Origin: JACKJK01 sp046159835
GTDB lineage: Bacteria; Pseudomonadota; Alphaproteobacteria; Rhizobiales; Tepidamorphaceae
Length of the DNA: 64,000 nucleotides
Direction: 5' to 3'
NCBI RefSeq assembly: GCF_046159835.1
Contig: NZ_JBJXCY010000001.1
Span: 1 to 64,000, forward strand
Both the position numbers and the translations under genes were made by a program. Of this stretch, positions 33,351 to 43,664 are shown piece after piece (position 1 is the first letter of the stretch; each line of letters starts with the position of its first letter). The notes beneath the pieces are model-generated. The model was not told the origin of the DNA. It did not search any database and saw nothing but the letters and a program-made list of their open reading frames with translations.

Positions 33351-36300
33351 TCAGTGAAAGTCGCGGGACTTGGGAATGATGCGCGCGTCGCGTGGGTGCT
33401 GCGCGCGGCTCGGCACGAGGTCCTCCTTGCGCTGGTAGCCGCGCGGATATTGCGGGTTGGTGAACTCGTCGGCGCGCGACAGCATGATGTTGGCCTTGTG
33501 GCTGTCCGACAGCCGGTCCAGCTCGCGGGTCCGATCGTCGATGGACGTCGCCATCAGGTGGATGACGCCCTCCTTGCTGCGCTGGACATGGCCGCGCACC
33601 AGCGCCAGCTTGGCGGCCATCACCTCGCGCCGGAAGCTCTCGAACCGCCGCGCCCACAGCACCGCGTTGACGACGCCGGTCTCGTCCTCGAGCGTCATGA
33701 AGATGGCGTTGCCTTTGCCCGGCCGCTGGCGGATGAGGACGACGCCGGCCACCTGCACCCACGCCCCGTCGCGCTGGCGCGCCATCTCTTCGCTGGTGAG
33801 GATGCCCTCGTTGGAAAACACTCCGCGCAGCAGCGCCATCGGGTGCGCTTTCAGCGAAAGCCGCGTCGTCTGGTAGTCGGCGACGACATGCTCCCCAAGC
33901 CCCATCTGCGGCAGGTCGGCGGGGCGCTCTTCGGCAAGTTCGCGCGCTCGCGCGGCTTCAAACAGCGGCAGCGGTTCATCGTCCGGCAGGCGGCGCACGG
34001 CCCACAATGCGTTGCGCCGGTCGAGCCCGATGGAGCGCAGCGCATCGGCATTGGCGAGCCGCTTCAGGCCGTCCTTGGGAATGGTCGCGTGCCGCCACAG
34101 CGCCTCGACGCTCCCAAGGCCCGCCCCGCGCTTTGCTTCAAGTGCGCGCGCCCAGTCCTGCCGGAAGCCGTCGATCTGGCGGAACCCCAGCCGCAGCGCC
34201 AGCACGCCGTCCCCGTCGCGCTCCAGCGTGTTGTCCCAGAAGCTGTGGTTGATGTCGGTGGCCAGCACCGGCACGCCGTGCTCGCGCGCGTCCCGCACGA
34301 TCTGCGCCGGGGCGTAGAAGCCCATCGGCTGGGCGTTCAGCAGCCCGCAGGCAAAGACCGCCGGATGGTGGCATTTGATCCATGACGAGATGTAGACGAG
34401 CTTGGCGAAGGAGGCCGCGTGGCTTTCGGGAAAGCCGTACTCGCCGAAGCCCTTGATCTGCTCGAAGCAGCGCGCCGCGAAGTCGCGGTCGTAGCCGCGC
34501 TTCACCATGCCCTCCACCATCTTGCGCGAGAAGGTGTCGATGGTGCCGACGCGCCGGAACGTCGCCATGGCGCGGCGCAGCGCGTTCGCCTCGTCCGGGG
34601 TGAAGCGCGCCGCCACGATGGCGATCTTCATCGCGTGCTCCTGGAACAGCGGCACGCCCAGCGTCTTCTTCAGCACCTGCTCAAGCTCGTCCGGCGGTCC
34701 GTGTTCCGGCGCTGGCGAGGGGAAGCTGACCTCTTCCTCGTTGTTTCTGCGGCGCAGGTAGGGGTGGACCATGTCGCCCTGGATGGGGCCGGGCCGCACG
34801 ATCGCCACCTGGATGACGAGATCGTAGAACTCGCGCGGGCGCAGCCGCGGCAGCATGTTGATCTGCGCCCGGCTCTCCACCTGGAAGACGCCGATGGAAT
34901 CGCCCCGGCACAGCATGTCGTAGACGGTGGGGTCCTCGCGCGGGACGTCGGCCAGCGCATAGTCGATATCGCAGTGGGCGCGCATCAGGTCGAGGCACTT
35001 GCGGATGCAGGTCAGCATGCCGAGCGCCAGCACGTCGACCTTCATCAGGCTGAGCGCGCTGATGTCGTCCTTGTCCCACTCGATGAAGGTGCGATCCTCC
35101 ATCGCCGCGTTGCCGATGGGCACGATGGCGTCCAGCCTGTCCTGCGTCAGCACGAACCCGCCGACATGCTGCGACAGGTGGCGCGGAAACCCCAGCAGCC
35201 GCTGCGCCATGTCCAGCGTGCGGCGAATGGTCGGGTTCTCCGGGTCCAGCCCCGCCTGGCGGATGTAGCGGTCGGAGATGTCGCGGTTGTAGCCGCCCCA
35301 CACCGTGCCCGACAACCGGTTCGTCACGTCCTCGGTCAGGCCGAAGACCTTTCCCACCTCGCGCATGGCGCTGCGCGGCCGGTAGCTGATGACGGTGGCG
35401 GCGATGCCGGCGCGGTGGCGTCCGTAGCGCTGGTAGATGTGCTGGATGATCTCCTCGCGCCGCTCGTGCTCGAAGTCGACGTCGATATCCGGCGGCTCCT
35501 TGCGCTCCGAGGAGATGAAGCGGGCAAACAGCAGGTCGTGGTCGGCGGGGTCCACCACCGTGATGCCGAGCACGAAACACACGGCCGAATTGGCCGCCGA
35601 TCCGCGCCCCTGGCACAGGATGCCCTTGTCCTGCGCAACGCGAACGATGTCGTGGATGGTGAGGAAATACGGCGCGTAGTTCAGCTCCTCGATCAGGCGA
35701 AGCTCGTCCCGCAGGACAGCGTCCACCTTCTGCGGCACACCTTTCGGGTAGCGGAAGGCGGCATGCCGCCATGTCAGTTCCTCCAGCCATTCCTGCGCGG
35801 TCCTGCCCGGTGGAACCGGCTCGTCCGGGTAGTTATAGGAAAGCTGGTCGAGCGAGAAACCAATGCGCGACAGGAGCGCCTGTGTCTCGGCAATCGCGCC
35901 CGGCGCATCGGCAAACAGCCGCGCCATCTCGGCAGGCTCCTTCAGGTGGCGTTCGGCATTCGCCTTCAGTCGGTAGCCCGCCGCATCGAGGCTGACGCCC
36001 TCGCGGATGCAGGTGACGACATCCTGCAGCGGGCGCTGCGCGCGGTCGTGGTAGAGCGCGTCGTTGGTCGCGATCAGCGGCACGCCCGCCGCGCGCGCGA
36101 TCTCCGCAAGGCTGCAAAGCCTGCGCCGGTCCTGGCCCTCGTAGGCCATCCGCGCCGCCAGCCACACCGCGCCGGGCGCATGGGTTTCAAGCCGGCGCAG
36201 CAGCGGTTCCAGCGCCGCGCCCCGCATCTGGCCGGGCATGACGATCAGCAGCAGGTCGCGGGCGTGCGCAATGAGGTCATCCAGCGAGATGTCGCACGCG

Positions 36301-36650
36301 CCCTTGGCTGCGCGGCGCTTGCCGAGCGTCAGCAGCCGGCACAGCCGCCCCCACCCGGCGCGGTTTTCCGGGTAGGCGAGAATGTCCGGCGTCCCGTCGC
36401 AGAAGACGAGCCGCGCCCCCACCACCAGCGTGAAGGGCAGGGGGCGGGTTTCTCCGGCCTTGCGCCACGCCTCGCGCGCGTCCTTCAGCGCGCTGTAGGC
36501 GCGCACCACCCCGGCCACCGAGTTGCGGTCGGCGATACCGATGCCGGTGTGTCCCAGGTCCAGCGCTTGGCACACCATGTCGGCTGGGTGCGAGGCCCCG
36601 CGCAGGAAGGAATAGTTGGTGGTGGCGGCAAGCTCCGCATAGGCGGTCAT
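33351..36650 (-). CDS. dnaE2: Error-prone DNA polymerase DnaE2 (ImuC)
   Basis: A 1099-residue C-family polymerase. The PHP domain starts TAYAELAATTNYSFLRGASHP. The palm aspartates are in PPDIDVDFEHERREEI and in MKVDVLALGML. A C-terminal OB fold follows (WVQVAGVVLIRQRPGKGNA) and the characteristic DnaE2 end. The protein extends synthesis past lesions with ImuA and ImuB and causes SOS mutagenesis. It overlaps imuB by 4 bases. The region just inside its C-terminus faces the CHASE kinase convergently with only 9 bases between stops, leaving no room for separate terminators. Confidence 0.95.
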   Translation of the reverse strand: MTAYAELAATTNYSFLRGASHPADMVCQALDLGHTGIGIADRNSVAGVVRAYSALKDAREAWRKAGETRPLPFTLVVGARLVFCDGTPDILAYPENRAGWGRLCRLLTLGKRRAAKGACDISLDDLIAHARDLLLIVMPGQMRGAALEPLLRRLETHAPGAVWLAARMAYEGQDRRRLCSLAEIARAAGVPLIATNDALYHDRAQRPLQDVVTCIREGVSLDAAGYRLKANAERHLKEPAEMARLFADAPGAIAETQALLSRIGFSLDQLSYNYPDEPVPPGRTAQEWLEELTWRHAAFRYPKGVPQKVDAVLRDELRLIEELNYAPYFLTIHDIVRVAQDKGILCQGRGSAANSAVCFVLGITVVDPADHDLLFARFISSERKEPPDIDVDFEHERREEIIQHIYQRYGRHRAGIAATVISYRPRSAMREVGKVFGLTEDVTNRLSGTVWGGYNRDISDRYIRQAGLDPENPTIRRTLDMAQRLLGFPRHLSQHVGGFVLTQDRLDAIVPIGNAAMEDRTFIEWDKDDISALSLMKVDVLALGMLTCIRKCLDLMRAHCDIDYALADVPREDPTVYDMLCRGDSIGVFQVESRAQINMLPRLRPREFYDLVIQVAIVRPGPIQGDMVHPYLRRRNNEEEVSFPSPAPEHGPPDELEQVLKKTLGVPLFQEHAMKIAIVAARFTPDEANALRRAMATFRRVGTIDTFSRKMVEGMVKRGYDRDFAARCFEQIKGFGEYGFPESHAASFAKLVYISSWIKCHHPAVFACGLLNAQPMGFYAPAQIVRDAREHGVPVLATDINHSFWDNTLERDGDGVLALRLGFRQIDGFRQDWARALEAKRGAGLGSVEALWRHATIPKDGLKRLANADALRSIGLDRRNALWAVRRLPDDEPLPLFEAARARELAEERPADLPQMGLGEHVVADYQTTRLSLKAHPMALLRGVFSNEGILTSEEMARQRDGAWVQVAGVVLIRQRPGKGNAIFMTLEDETGVVNAVLWARRFESFRREVMAAKLALVRGHVQRSKEGVIHLMATSIDDRTRELDRLSDSHKANIMLSRADEFTNPQYPRGYQRKEDLVPSRAQHPRDARIIPKSRDFH

Positions 36651-38209
36651 GCGAACAGCCCGTGCATGTACCAGCGCGGCGGCTGGCGCGTGTCCTCGTA
36701 GGTGCCCTCCCGGTAGACCCAGAAGCGCCGGCCCTGGCTGTCCTCCAGCCGGTAATAGTCGCGGATGTGGATGTCCTCGCCCGGCTGCCACCATTCCGGC
36801 GCGATGCGCTCCGGCCCTTCGCCGCGCGCGACCTCGTGCAGCACCCGCCGCCAGCGAAACCGCAGCGGCGGCCCGTCTGGAATCTGCGCCAGCGTCTCGA
36901 TGGGTTCGGGCCGCCGGAACAGGTGGACGGGGCGCAGCGGCGCCTCCCCGTCGCGCGGGGTGATCCATTGCGCGCGATTTGTCCCGTGCGTGTCGGCGGC
37001 GTGTTCCGATGCGGCGCGTTCCGGCAGGTGCGACTGGTTGGCGCCGTATTCCAGCACCGCCTCGCGCCCCAGCCGGGTCACCAGCCGGTCGACGAGATCG
37101 CTGACCGCGTCGTCTTCCTCCGCGTGCCCGTCGAGGCTGTTCTGCCGCGCGTCCATCTGCTCCACCGCCGGGGTCGCGAGGCGCACGAGGTCGAACCCGT
37201 AGCCCGGCTCCAGCGGCTGGTTCATGGTCTCGATGCGCTCGTGGAACAGACGCATGACGGCATCGGCATCGCGCGAGGCGCGCGCCGTTTCCACCTCCAG
37301 CGTCGTCACGTGTCCGTCGACCCGGAAGAGGCGCGCCGCGAAACGCCGCCCGCCCTCGCCGCGCCGGCGCAGTTCGTCCGCCATGCCGGTCGCAAGCTGG
37401 CCGATGATATCGAGGACCGTGTCCACGTCCGCGATGGGTTCGGCAAGCCGCCGCTCAAGGCTCAGCGGGGGCAGGGGGCGGCGCGGCGTGATGCCGATAT
37501 CCTCCTCGCCGAGGATGCGCGCAAGCCGCGACACCGCCTCCTTCCCGAAGCGCGCGGCAAGGACTGACCGCGGGCGGCAGGCAAGGTCGCCCAGCGTCTT
37601 CAGTCCCGCGCGGCGCAGAGCCGTCACCGCTTCCGCCTCGCAGCAAAGCGCTTCGACCGGCAGCGGGGATGCGGCCTGCGCCTCGCCGCCCGAAGGGGTG
37701 ATGCCCGGCGCGCCGAAGCGGGCCTGCGCGTCGGCGGCATGGGGTGTGCCTGCAATGTGGGTGCGCACGTGGGCGGCATGGCGCGACAGCCACGCCAGCA
37801 GGTTCGCCCGCAGCGCCTCCTCCCCGCCGAACAGGTGTGCGCAGCCGCTGATGTCGAGGATCAGCCCATCAGTCCCGGCAATCGAGGCCATCGGCGTGTA
37901 GCGGTCGCAGGAGGTGCCGAGGCGCTCCAGCCAGCCCTGGTCGGCGGCCGTGTCATGGTCGATTGCCGCAAGCCGGGGAAGCTGCGCGCGCGCGTCCGCA
38001 AGCTTCATCCCCGCCGCGATACCGAGGTCGGCGGCAGCCGGATCGACGGCTGAAATCCGCAGCGCCCCGCGCTCCTTGGTGGTGAAGCACAGCGGCGTCT
38101 CAACCGGTCTGTTGCAGCGGCGCGCCTGCCATGCGTGCCGGTCCCTCGGCAGGAAGGGGAACCACACGGCCAGGTAGCGGCGGGAGGGTCCGGAATTGGC
38201 GTTTGTCAT
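36647..38209 (-). CDS. imuB: ImuB, catalytically inactive Y-family polymerase homologue
   Basis: A 520-residue Y-family-like protein. It begins RRYLAVWFPFLPRDRHAW, in which the catalytic acidic residues of true Y-polymerases are replaced, as in all ImuB. The thumb and little-finger regions and the long C-terminal tail expected to contact ImuA, DnaE2 and the beta clamp are present (FRWRRVLHEVARGEGPERIA, then DYYRLEDSQGRRFWVYREG). ATG at 38209 lies 110 bases inside imuA, the normal arrangement in alphaproteobacteria. It acts as the hub of the translesion mutasome. Confidence 0.93.
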   Translation of the reverse strand: MTNANSGPSRRYLAVWFPFLPRDRHAWQARRCNRPVETPLCFTTKERGALRISAVDPAAADLGIAAGMKLADARAQLPRLAAIDHDTAADQGWLERLGTSCDRYTPMASIAGTDGLILDISGCAHLFGGEEALRANLLAWLSRHAAHVRTHIAGTPHAADAQARFGAPGITPSGGEAQAASPLPVEALCCEAEAVTALRRAGLKTLGDLACRPRSVLAARFGKEAVSRLARILGEEDIGITPRRPLPPLSLERRLAEPIADVDTVLDIIGQLATGMADELRRRGEGGRRFAARLFRVDGHVTTLEVETARASRDADAVMRLFHERIETMNQPLEPGYGFDLVRLATPAVEQMDARQNSLDGHAEEDDAVSDLVDRLVTRLGREAVLEYGANQSHLPERAASEHAADTHGTNRAQWITPRDGEAPLRPVHLFRRPEPIETLAQIPDGPPLRFRWRRVLHEVARGEGPERIAPEWWQPGEDIHIRDYYRLEDSQGRRFWVYREGTYEDTRQPPRWYMHGLFA

Positions 38210-38879
38210 GATCCCACTCCACGCACCAGCGCTGTCCGCTCGCCCCGGCACGGTTACGCAACAAGGTCAGTTCGAAGGCCGGCAGGCCCGGCGCATTGGC
38301 TCCCAGCGCGCGCGAAGGCGCGGCGCGCACCTGCCAGCGCGTGAAGGCCGCGCTCGGGCGCATCTCGCCGCCCACCCGCAGCACGATGACGGTGACGCCG
38401 GACCGCTCCGCCGCCAGTCCAAGCCGCCGGCTCACCGTCAGTGTGAGCGGCCCCGGCGAGCGCCACGTCTCGATGAAGACGACCGGCAGTGCCGAACAGC
38501 GCGCCGCCTCCAACCCTGCGCGCAGGGCGTCTTCCGCGCGCCGCGTGCGCACCGCCAGCACCCGGTCCGGGTCGAGCCCCAGCGCCACCAGCCCCGGCGG
38601 GTAGAGCGCGCCGGTTTCCAGCTCGCTGATCGTCTGGCGTATCCACACGATCCGCCCCGGTCCCGGCGAGATCCGGTGCGCAAGCCCGGCGGCAAACCCG
38701 CTCAGCACCGCGCCTTCGGCCTCCTCGCCCACCGCGCATTCGTGCAGCGCCCCGCGCCGGAACGCGCCGTTCAGCCCGCGGTCCATCTCCTCCTCGCCGA
38801 AGGCGATGGCGCCGCGGGCGCGCGGGCGGGCCTGCACGGCCTCCATCCTGCGCCGCAATGTTGCGAGCGTGTCCTGCAT
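38100..38879 (-). CDS. imuA: ImuA, RecA-like mutasome subunit
   Basis: A 259-residue protein of the ImuA/SulA-RecA-like family. The fold contains FGEEEMDRGLNGAFRRGALHE, an ATPase-like core with GRIVWIRQTISELE, and a C-terminal arm ending in the overlap with imuB (WCVEWDHDKRQFRTLP). Helps load or regulate ImuB and RecA filaments. ATG at 38879 lies 13 bases downstream of a perfect SOS box, so the cassette should be under direct LexA control. Confidence 0.92.
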   Translation of the reverse strand: MQDTLATLRRRMEAVQARPRARGAIAFGEEEMDRGLNGAFRRGALHECAVGEEAEGAVLSGFAAGLAHRISPGPGRIVWIRQTISELETGALYPPGLVALGLDPDRVLAVRTRRAEDALRAGLEAARCSALPVVFIETWRSPGPLTLTVSRRLGLAAERSGVTVIVLRVGGEMRPSAAFTRWQVRAAPSRALGANAPGLPAFELTLLRNRAGASGQRWCVEWDHDKRQFRTLPPLPGRVVPLPAEGPARMAGAPLQQTG

Positions 38880-38891
38880 CGATTCATATAT

Positions 38892-38906
38892 GTTCCTGTT
38901 TTGTTC
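38892..38906. promoter_or_regulatory. LexA (SOS) box for imuA-imuB-dnaE2
   Basis: GTTCCTGTTTTGTTC, an exact GTTC-N7-GTTC, the LexA operator of alphaproteobacteria. It lies 13 bases before the imuA ATG. It also lies in the divergent region before the ANTAR gene, about 155 bases upstream of that start, so it mainly concerns the imu cassette. Confidence 0.88.
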
Positions 38907-39061
38907 TAATCAGACTGTGAGTCCGGCCAAGAGTCAATCGGGTGTCTTGGGTCGATTGCGCGAAGCTGTAGAGAGAGTCTCCAACTCCCCACGCTTGCCG
39001 CACCGGTTCGCTTGGTGCAGGTTTGGGCCGACCCGTTCTAGCACTTGGAAAGACGCGACCC

Positions 39062-39697
39062 ATGCGTGACCAGGGCAATGTCCGCCTCAAGCCCGGCGCG
39101 GAATACCGCGCGCTGCTGATCGACGCGCAGGGCGACCGCGCCCGGCTCTTCGCATCCATCATGTCCGACCGCGGCTATGCCGTGGCGCAGACGGTCGCCA
39201 GCGTCGACGAGGCGATCCTGATGCTGGGCAGCGCCAATGCGGCAAAGCAGGCAACCGCGATCGACCTGCTGGTGCTCTACACCAACTCCATGAACGGCAA
39301 GGACATAGAGGCCATCGGAAAGCTGGCCGGTGCCGCCGACAAGCCGATCCTCGTGGTGACCGAAAGCGGCGACCCGGACGTCATCGCCAGGGCGGTCTCG
39401 GCGGGCGCGACCTTCTGCCAGCCGCTCGGCGTCAATGCTGACCGCGTCCATGCCGGGGTGGTCGGCGCGATCAGCCTGCACAAGCGCATCAGCGCGCTGG
39501 AAGCCGAGCGCGAAGATGCCGTGCGCGCGCTGACCGAGCGCAAGCTCATTGACCGCGCCAAGCAGATCGTCATGGCCTCGCGCGACCTGAACGAGGCCGA
39601 CGCCTTTGCCCATTTGCAGAAGCTGTCGATGACGCGCAACACGCCCATGGCCGATATCGCGCGCTCCATCATCGAGGCCAAGGAACTGCTCGGCTGA
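39062..39697 (+). CDS. ANTAR-domain antiterminator (NasT/AmiR-like)
   Basis: A 211-residue protein with a pseudo-receiver at ~14-130 (YRALLIDAQGDRARLF; no acidic pair for Mg2+, so phosphorylation is unlikely). A coiled-coil linker and an ANTAR domain at ~155-210 follow: ERKLIDRAKQIVMASRDLNE and AFAHLQKLSM. ANTAR proteins bind paired RNA hairpins in leaders and prevent premature termination, typically for nitrogen-assimilation operons. The cyanate operon begins 2.4 kb downstream, beyond the leftward sigma-54 activator. Start ATG at 39062 has no strong ribosome site; GTG/TTG alternatives upstream are less likely. Confidence 0.85.
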   Translation: MRDQGNVRLKPGAEYRALLIDAQGDRARLFASIMSDRGYAVAQTVASVDEAILMLGSANAAKQATAIDLLVLYTNSMNGKDIEAIGKLAGAADKPILVVTESGDPDVIARAVSAGATFCQPLGVNADRVHAGVVGAISLHKRISALEAEREDAVRALTERKLIDRAKQIVMASRDLNEADAFAHLQKLSMTRNTPMADIARSIIEAKELLG

Positions 39698-39720
39698 ACC
39701 ACTCGCTGCGTTGAAGCGCG

Positions 39721-41676
<1,956 letters not shown>

Positions 41677-41808
41677 AACTCACTTTTGCTCGAAAAACAG
41701 TTGGTTTCAGGCCGTTTGATCGCTGTTGCGCAGCTCGTCGCGCACATTGGCGACCGAATTTCCGTCTCTCATCGGAATTTTCAACAAATCGTAAATCGCA
41801 ATTACCAG

Positions 41809-41835
41809 TTTTTGCAAATTACATTTTTTTGCAAA
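41809..41835 (+). promoter_or_regulatory. Candidate enhancer: repeated TTTTTGCAAA
   Basis: TTTTTGCAAA occurs at 41809-41818 and again at 41826-41835, 17 bases apart, in the AT-rich half of the divergent region. The pair lies about 70-95 bases upstream of the sigma-54 promoter, a normal position for activator or IHF sites. No proof of which protein binds. Confidence 0.4.
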
Positions 41836-41902
41836 GCAGCATTTTTCGGCGCGGATTGCGCAAACCTTTGAATCCGAATGGAATTTTCCCCGCGACGGAA
41901 AC

Positions 41903-41917
41903 TGGCACGACTCTTGG
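41903..41917 (+). promoter_or_regulatory. Sigma-54 promoter of the cyanate operon
   Basis: TGGCAC (41903-41908), five bases, TTGG (41914-41917) matches TGGCAC-N5-TTGC in all but the last base, with exact -24/-12 spacing. It faces the operon starting at 42091, leaving a leader of about 160 bases, long enough for RNA-level control by the neighbouring ANTAR protein. Confidence 0.8.
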
Positions 41918-42090
41918 AAGGGAAGGACCGTCTACTCGACGCGCGTCCTCAGGCTGATGATGGCAATGGGCAGGGCGCACTCGCCGCGGCGTTCGACTGA
42001 TGGGGGTCGGGCAATGCAGGGCTGAAGAAGGCCGAACGGGGGCCGCCGCAACGTCTGGCGCACTCCCACGAAAAAGACAGGACACTTCCA

Positions 42091-43593
42091 ATGGGTGCAT
42101 TGAGCAATCCCTTCAATCCCGACGAAATCCTCTGGACCGGTTGTCCGTGCGGCATGCACGCGACCATGTTCGAGCATCAGGCCGCCATGTCGCAGGCCCA
42201 GATGGGTTCGCGGTTCTATTCCTCCGAGACGACCGGCGCGGAAACCGCCCAACAGGCACACCAGCAGCGCCAGCAGGCGATGAGCGCCGACAAGGTGGAC
42301 GAAGTCGCCGACACCGATCCCGACGTCGACTGGAACGACCAGGAAGCGGTTCTCGCGCGCTGCGTCGAATCCGCCGTCATGAAGGGTCTCTTCGGAACCG
42401 ACACCAACCGCCGCTCCTTCCTGCGCGGCGTCGGCAGCGCCACCGCGCTGGCCGCCGTCTCCCAGTTCATCCCGCTCGACAAGCTGAAGGCAGCCATCGT
42501 CGAGGCGAAGGGCGAACTGGAAAAGACCGATCTCAGCGTCGGCTTCGTGCCGATCACCTGCGCCACGCCGATCATCATGGCCAAGCCGCTCGGCTTCTAC
42601 GAGCGCTACGGCCTGAACGTCGAGGTCATCAAGACGGCCGGCTGGGCCGTGTCGCGCGACAAGTCGCTGTCGGGCGAATACGACGCCGCCCACATGCTGA
42701 CGCCGATGCCGCTGGCGATCACGGTGGGCGCGGGTTCGACCTCGGTGCCGTGGACGATGCCGGCTGTGGAGAACATCAACGGCCAGGCGATCACCCTCGC
42801 CAACAAGCACAAGGACAAGCAGGACCCGAAAAAGTGGAAGGGCTTCACCTTCGGCGTGCCGTTCGAGTACTCGATGCACAACTTCCTGCTGCGCTACTAC
42901 GTCGCCGAAGCCGGTCTCGACCCCGACAAGGACATCCAGATCCGCGTGGTTCCGCCGCCGGAAATGGTTGCCAACCTGTCGGCCGGCAATCTCGACGGCT
43001 ACCTTTCGCCCGATCCGTTCAACCAGCGTGCCGTCTTCGACGGTGTCGGCTTCATCTACAAGCTGACCAAGGAAATCTGGGACGGGCACCCCTGCTGCGC
43101 CTTCGCCGCCAGCCAGAAGTTCATCGACGAGACGCCCAACACCTTCCTGGCGCTGTTCAAGTCGATCCTGGATGCGACCGCCTACTCGCAGGACCTGGCC
43201 AACCGGCCCGAGATTGCCGAGGCGATCTCGCCGAAGAACTACCTCAACCAGCCCACCACCGTGGTCGAGCAGGTTCTCACCGGACGCTTCGCCGACGGTC
43301 TCGGCAAGGTGCGCAACGAGCCGACGCGCATCGACTTCGACCCCTTCCCCTACCACTCCTTCGCCATCTGGATTCTCACCCAGATGAAACGCTGGGGCTA
43401 CGTGGAAGGCGATATCGATTTCAAGCAGATCGCCGAGCAGGTCTACCTCGCGACCGATGCGCAGGACGTGATGAAGGACATGGGCCAGACCCCGCCGGAC
43501 ATCACCTACAAGTCGCACACGATCATGGGCAAGACCTTCGATCCGGCCGAGCCGGAAGCCTACATCGACAGCTTCGACATCAAGCGGGGCTGA
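42091..43593 (+). CDS. NrtA/CmpA-family binding protein of a cyanate transporter
   Basis: A 500-residue ABC substrate-binding protein of the nitrate/bicarbonate/cyanate group. The binding domain starts near residue 140 (DLSVGFVPITCATPIIMAKP, then LGFYERYGLNVEVIKTAGW) and includes DGYLSPDPFNQRAV. A twin-arginine motif, NRRSFLRGVGSATALA, appears only at ~106-121, after a hydrophilic extension containing GCPCG. Sigma-54 promoter upstream; permease, ATPase and cyanase genes downstream make cyanate the most likely ligand, although nitrate or nitrite cannot be excluded by sequence. A strong hairpin follows the stop. Confidence 0.85.
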   Translation: MGALSNPFNPDEILWTGCPCGMHATMFEHQAAMSQAQMGSRFYSSETTGAETAQQAHQQRQQAMSADKVDEVADTDPDVDWNDQEAVLARCVESAVMKGLFGTDTNRRSFLRGVGSATALAAVSQFIPLDKLKAAIVEAKGELEKTDLSVGFVPITCATPIIMAKPLGFYERYGLNVEVIKTAGWAVSRDKSLSGEYDAAHMLTPMPLAITVGAGSTSVPWTMPAVENINGQAITLANKHKDKQDPKKWKGFTFGVPFEYSMHNFLLRYYVAEAGLDPDKDIQIRVVPPPEMVANLSAGNLDGYLSPDPFNQRAVFDGVGFIYKLTKEIWDGHPCCAFAASQKFIDETPNTFLALFKSILDATAYSQDLANRPEIAEAISPKNYLNQPTTVVEQVLTGRFADGLGKVRNEPTRIDFDPFPYHSFAIWILTQMKRWGYVEGDIDFKQIAEQVYLATDAQDVMKDMGQTPPDITYKSHTIMGKTFDPAEPEAYIDSFDIKRG

Positions 43594-43604
43594 TTGCCAA
43601 AACG

Positions 43605-43631
43605 GTCCGGGCGGCGGGGTGCCGCCCGGAC
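43605..43631 (+). terminator. Intercistronic hairpin after the binding-protein gene
   Basis: GTCCGGGCGGC (43605-43615) pairs perfectly with GCCGCCCGGAC (43621-43631) around a 5-base loop, followed by TTTCC. Eleven GC-rich base pairs make it strong. Between a binding-protein gene and its permease such hairpins usually act as partial terminators or 3'-end protectors that raise binding-protein levels. Confidence 0.75.
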
Positions 43632-43664
43632 TTTCCAACCAGACGCAACACGGGGTGAGCGCTC

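Noticed and set aside
34419..36701. A 760-codon open frame opposite dnaE2
   Set aside because: Antisense shadow in high-GC DNA; no domain or initiation signal, while dnaE2 motifs are complete.
41929..42090. ANTAR-responsive double hairpin in the cyanate leader
   Set aside because: Some GC-rich pairings are possible (for example around GGCC repeats), but no pair of hexaloops with A1 and G4 closed by clean stems could be seen by eye.
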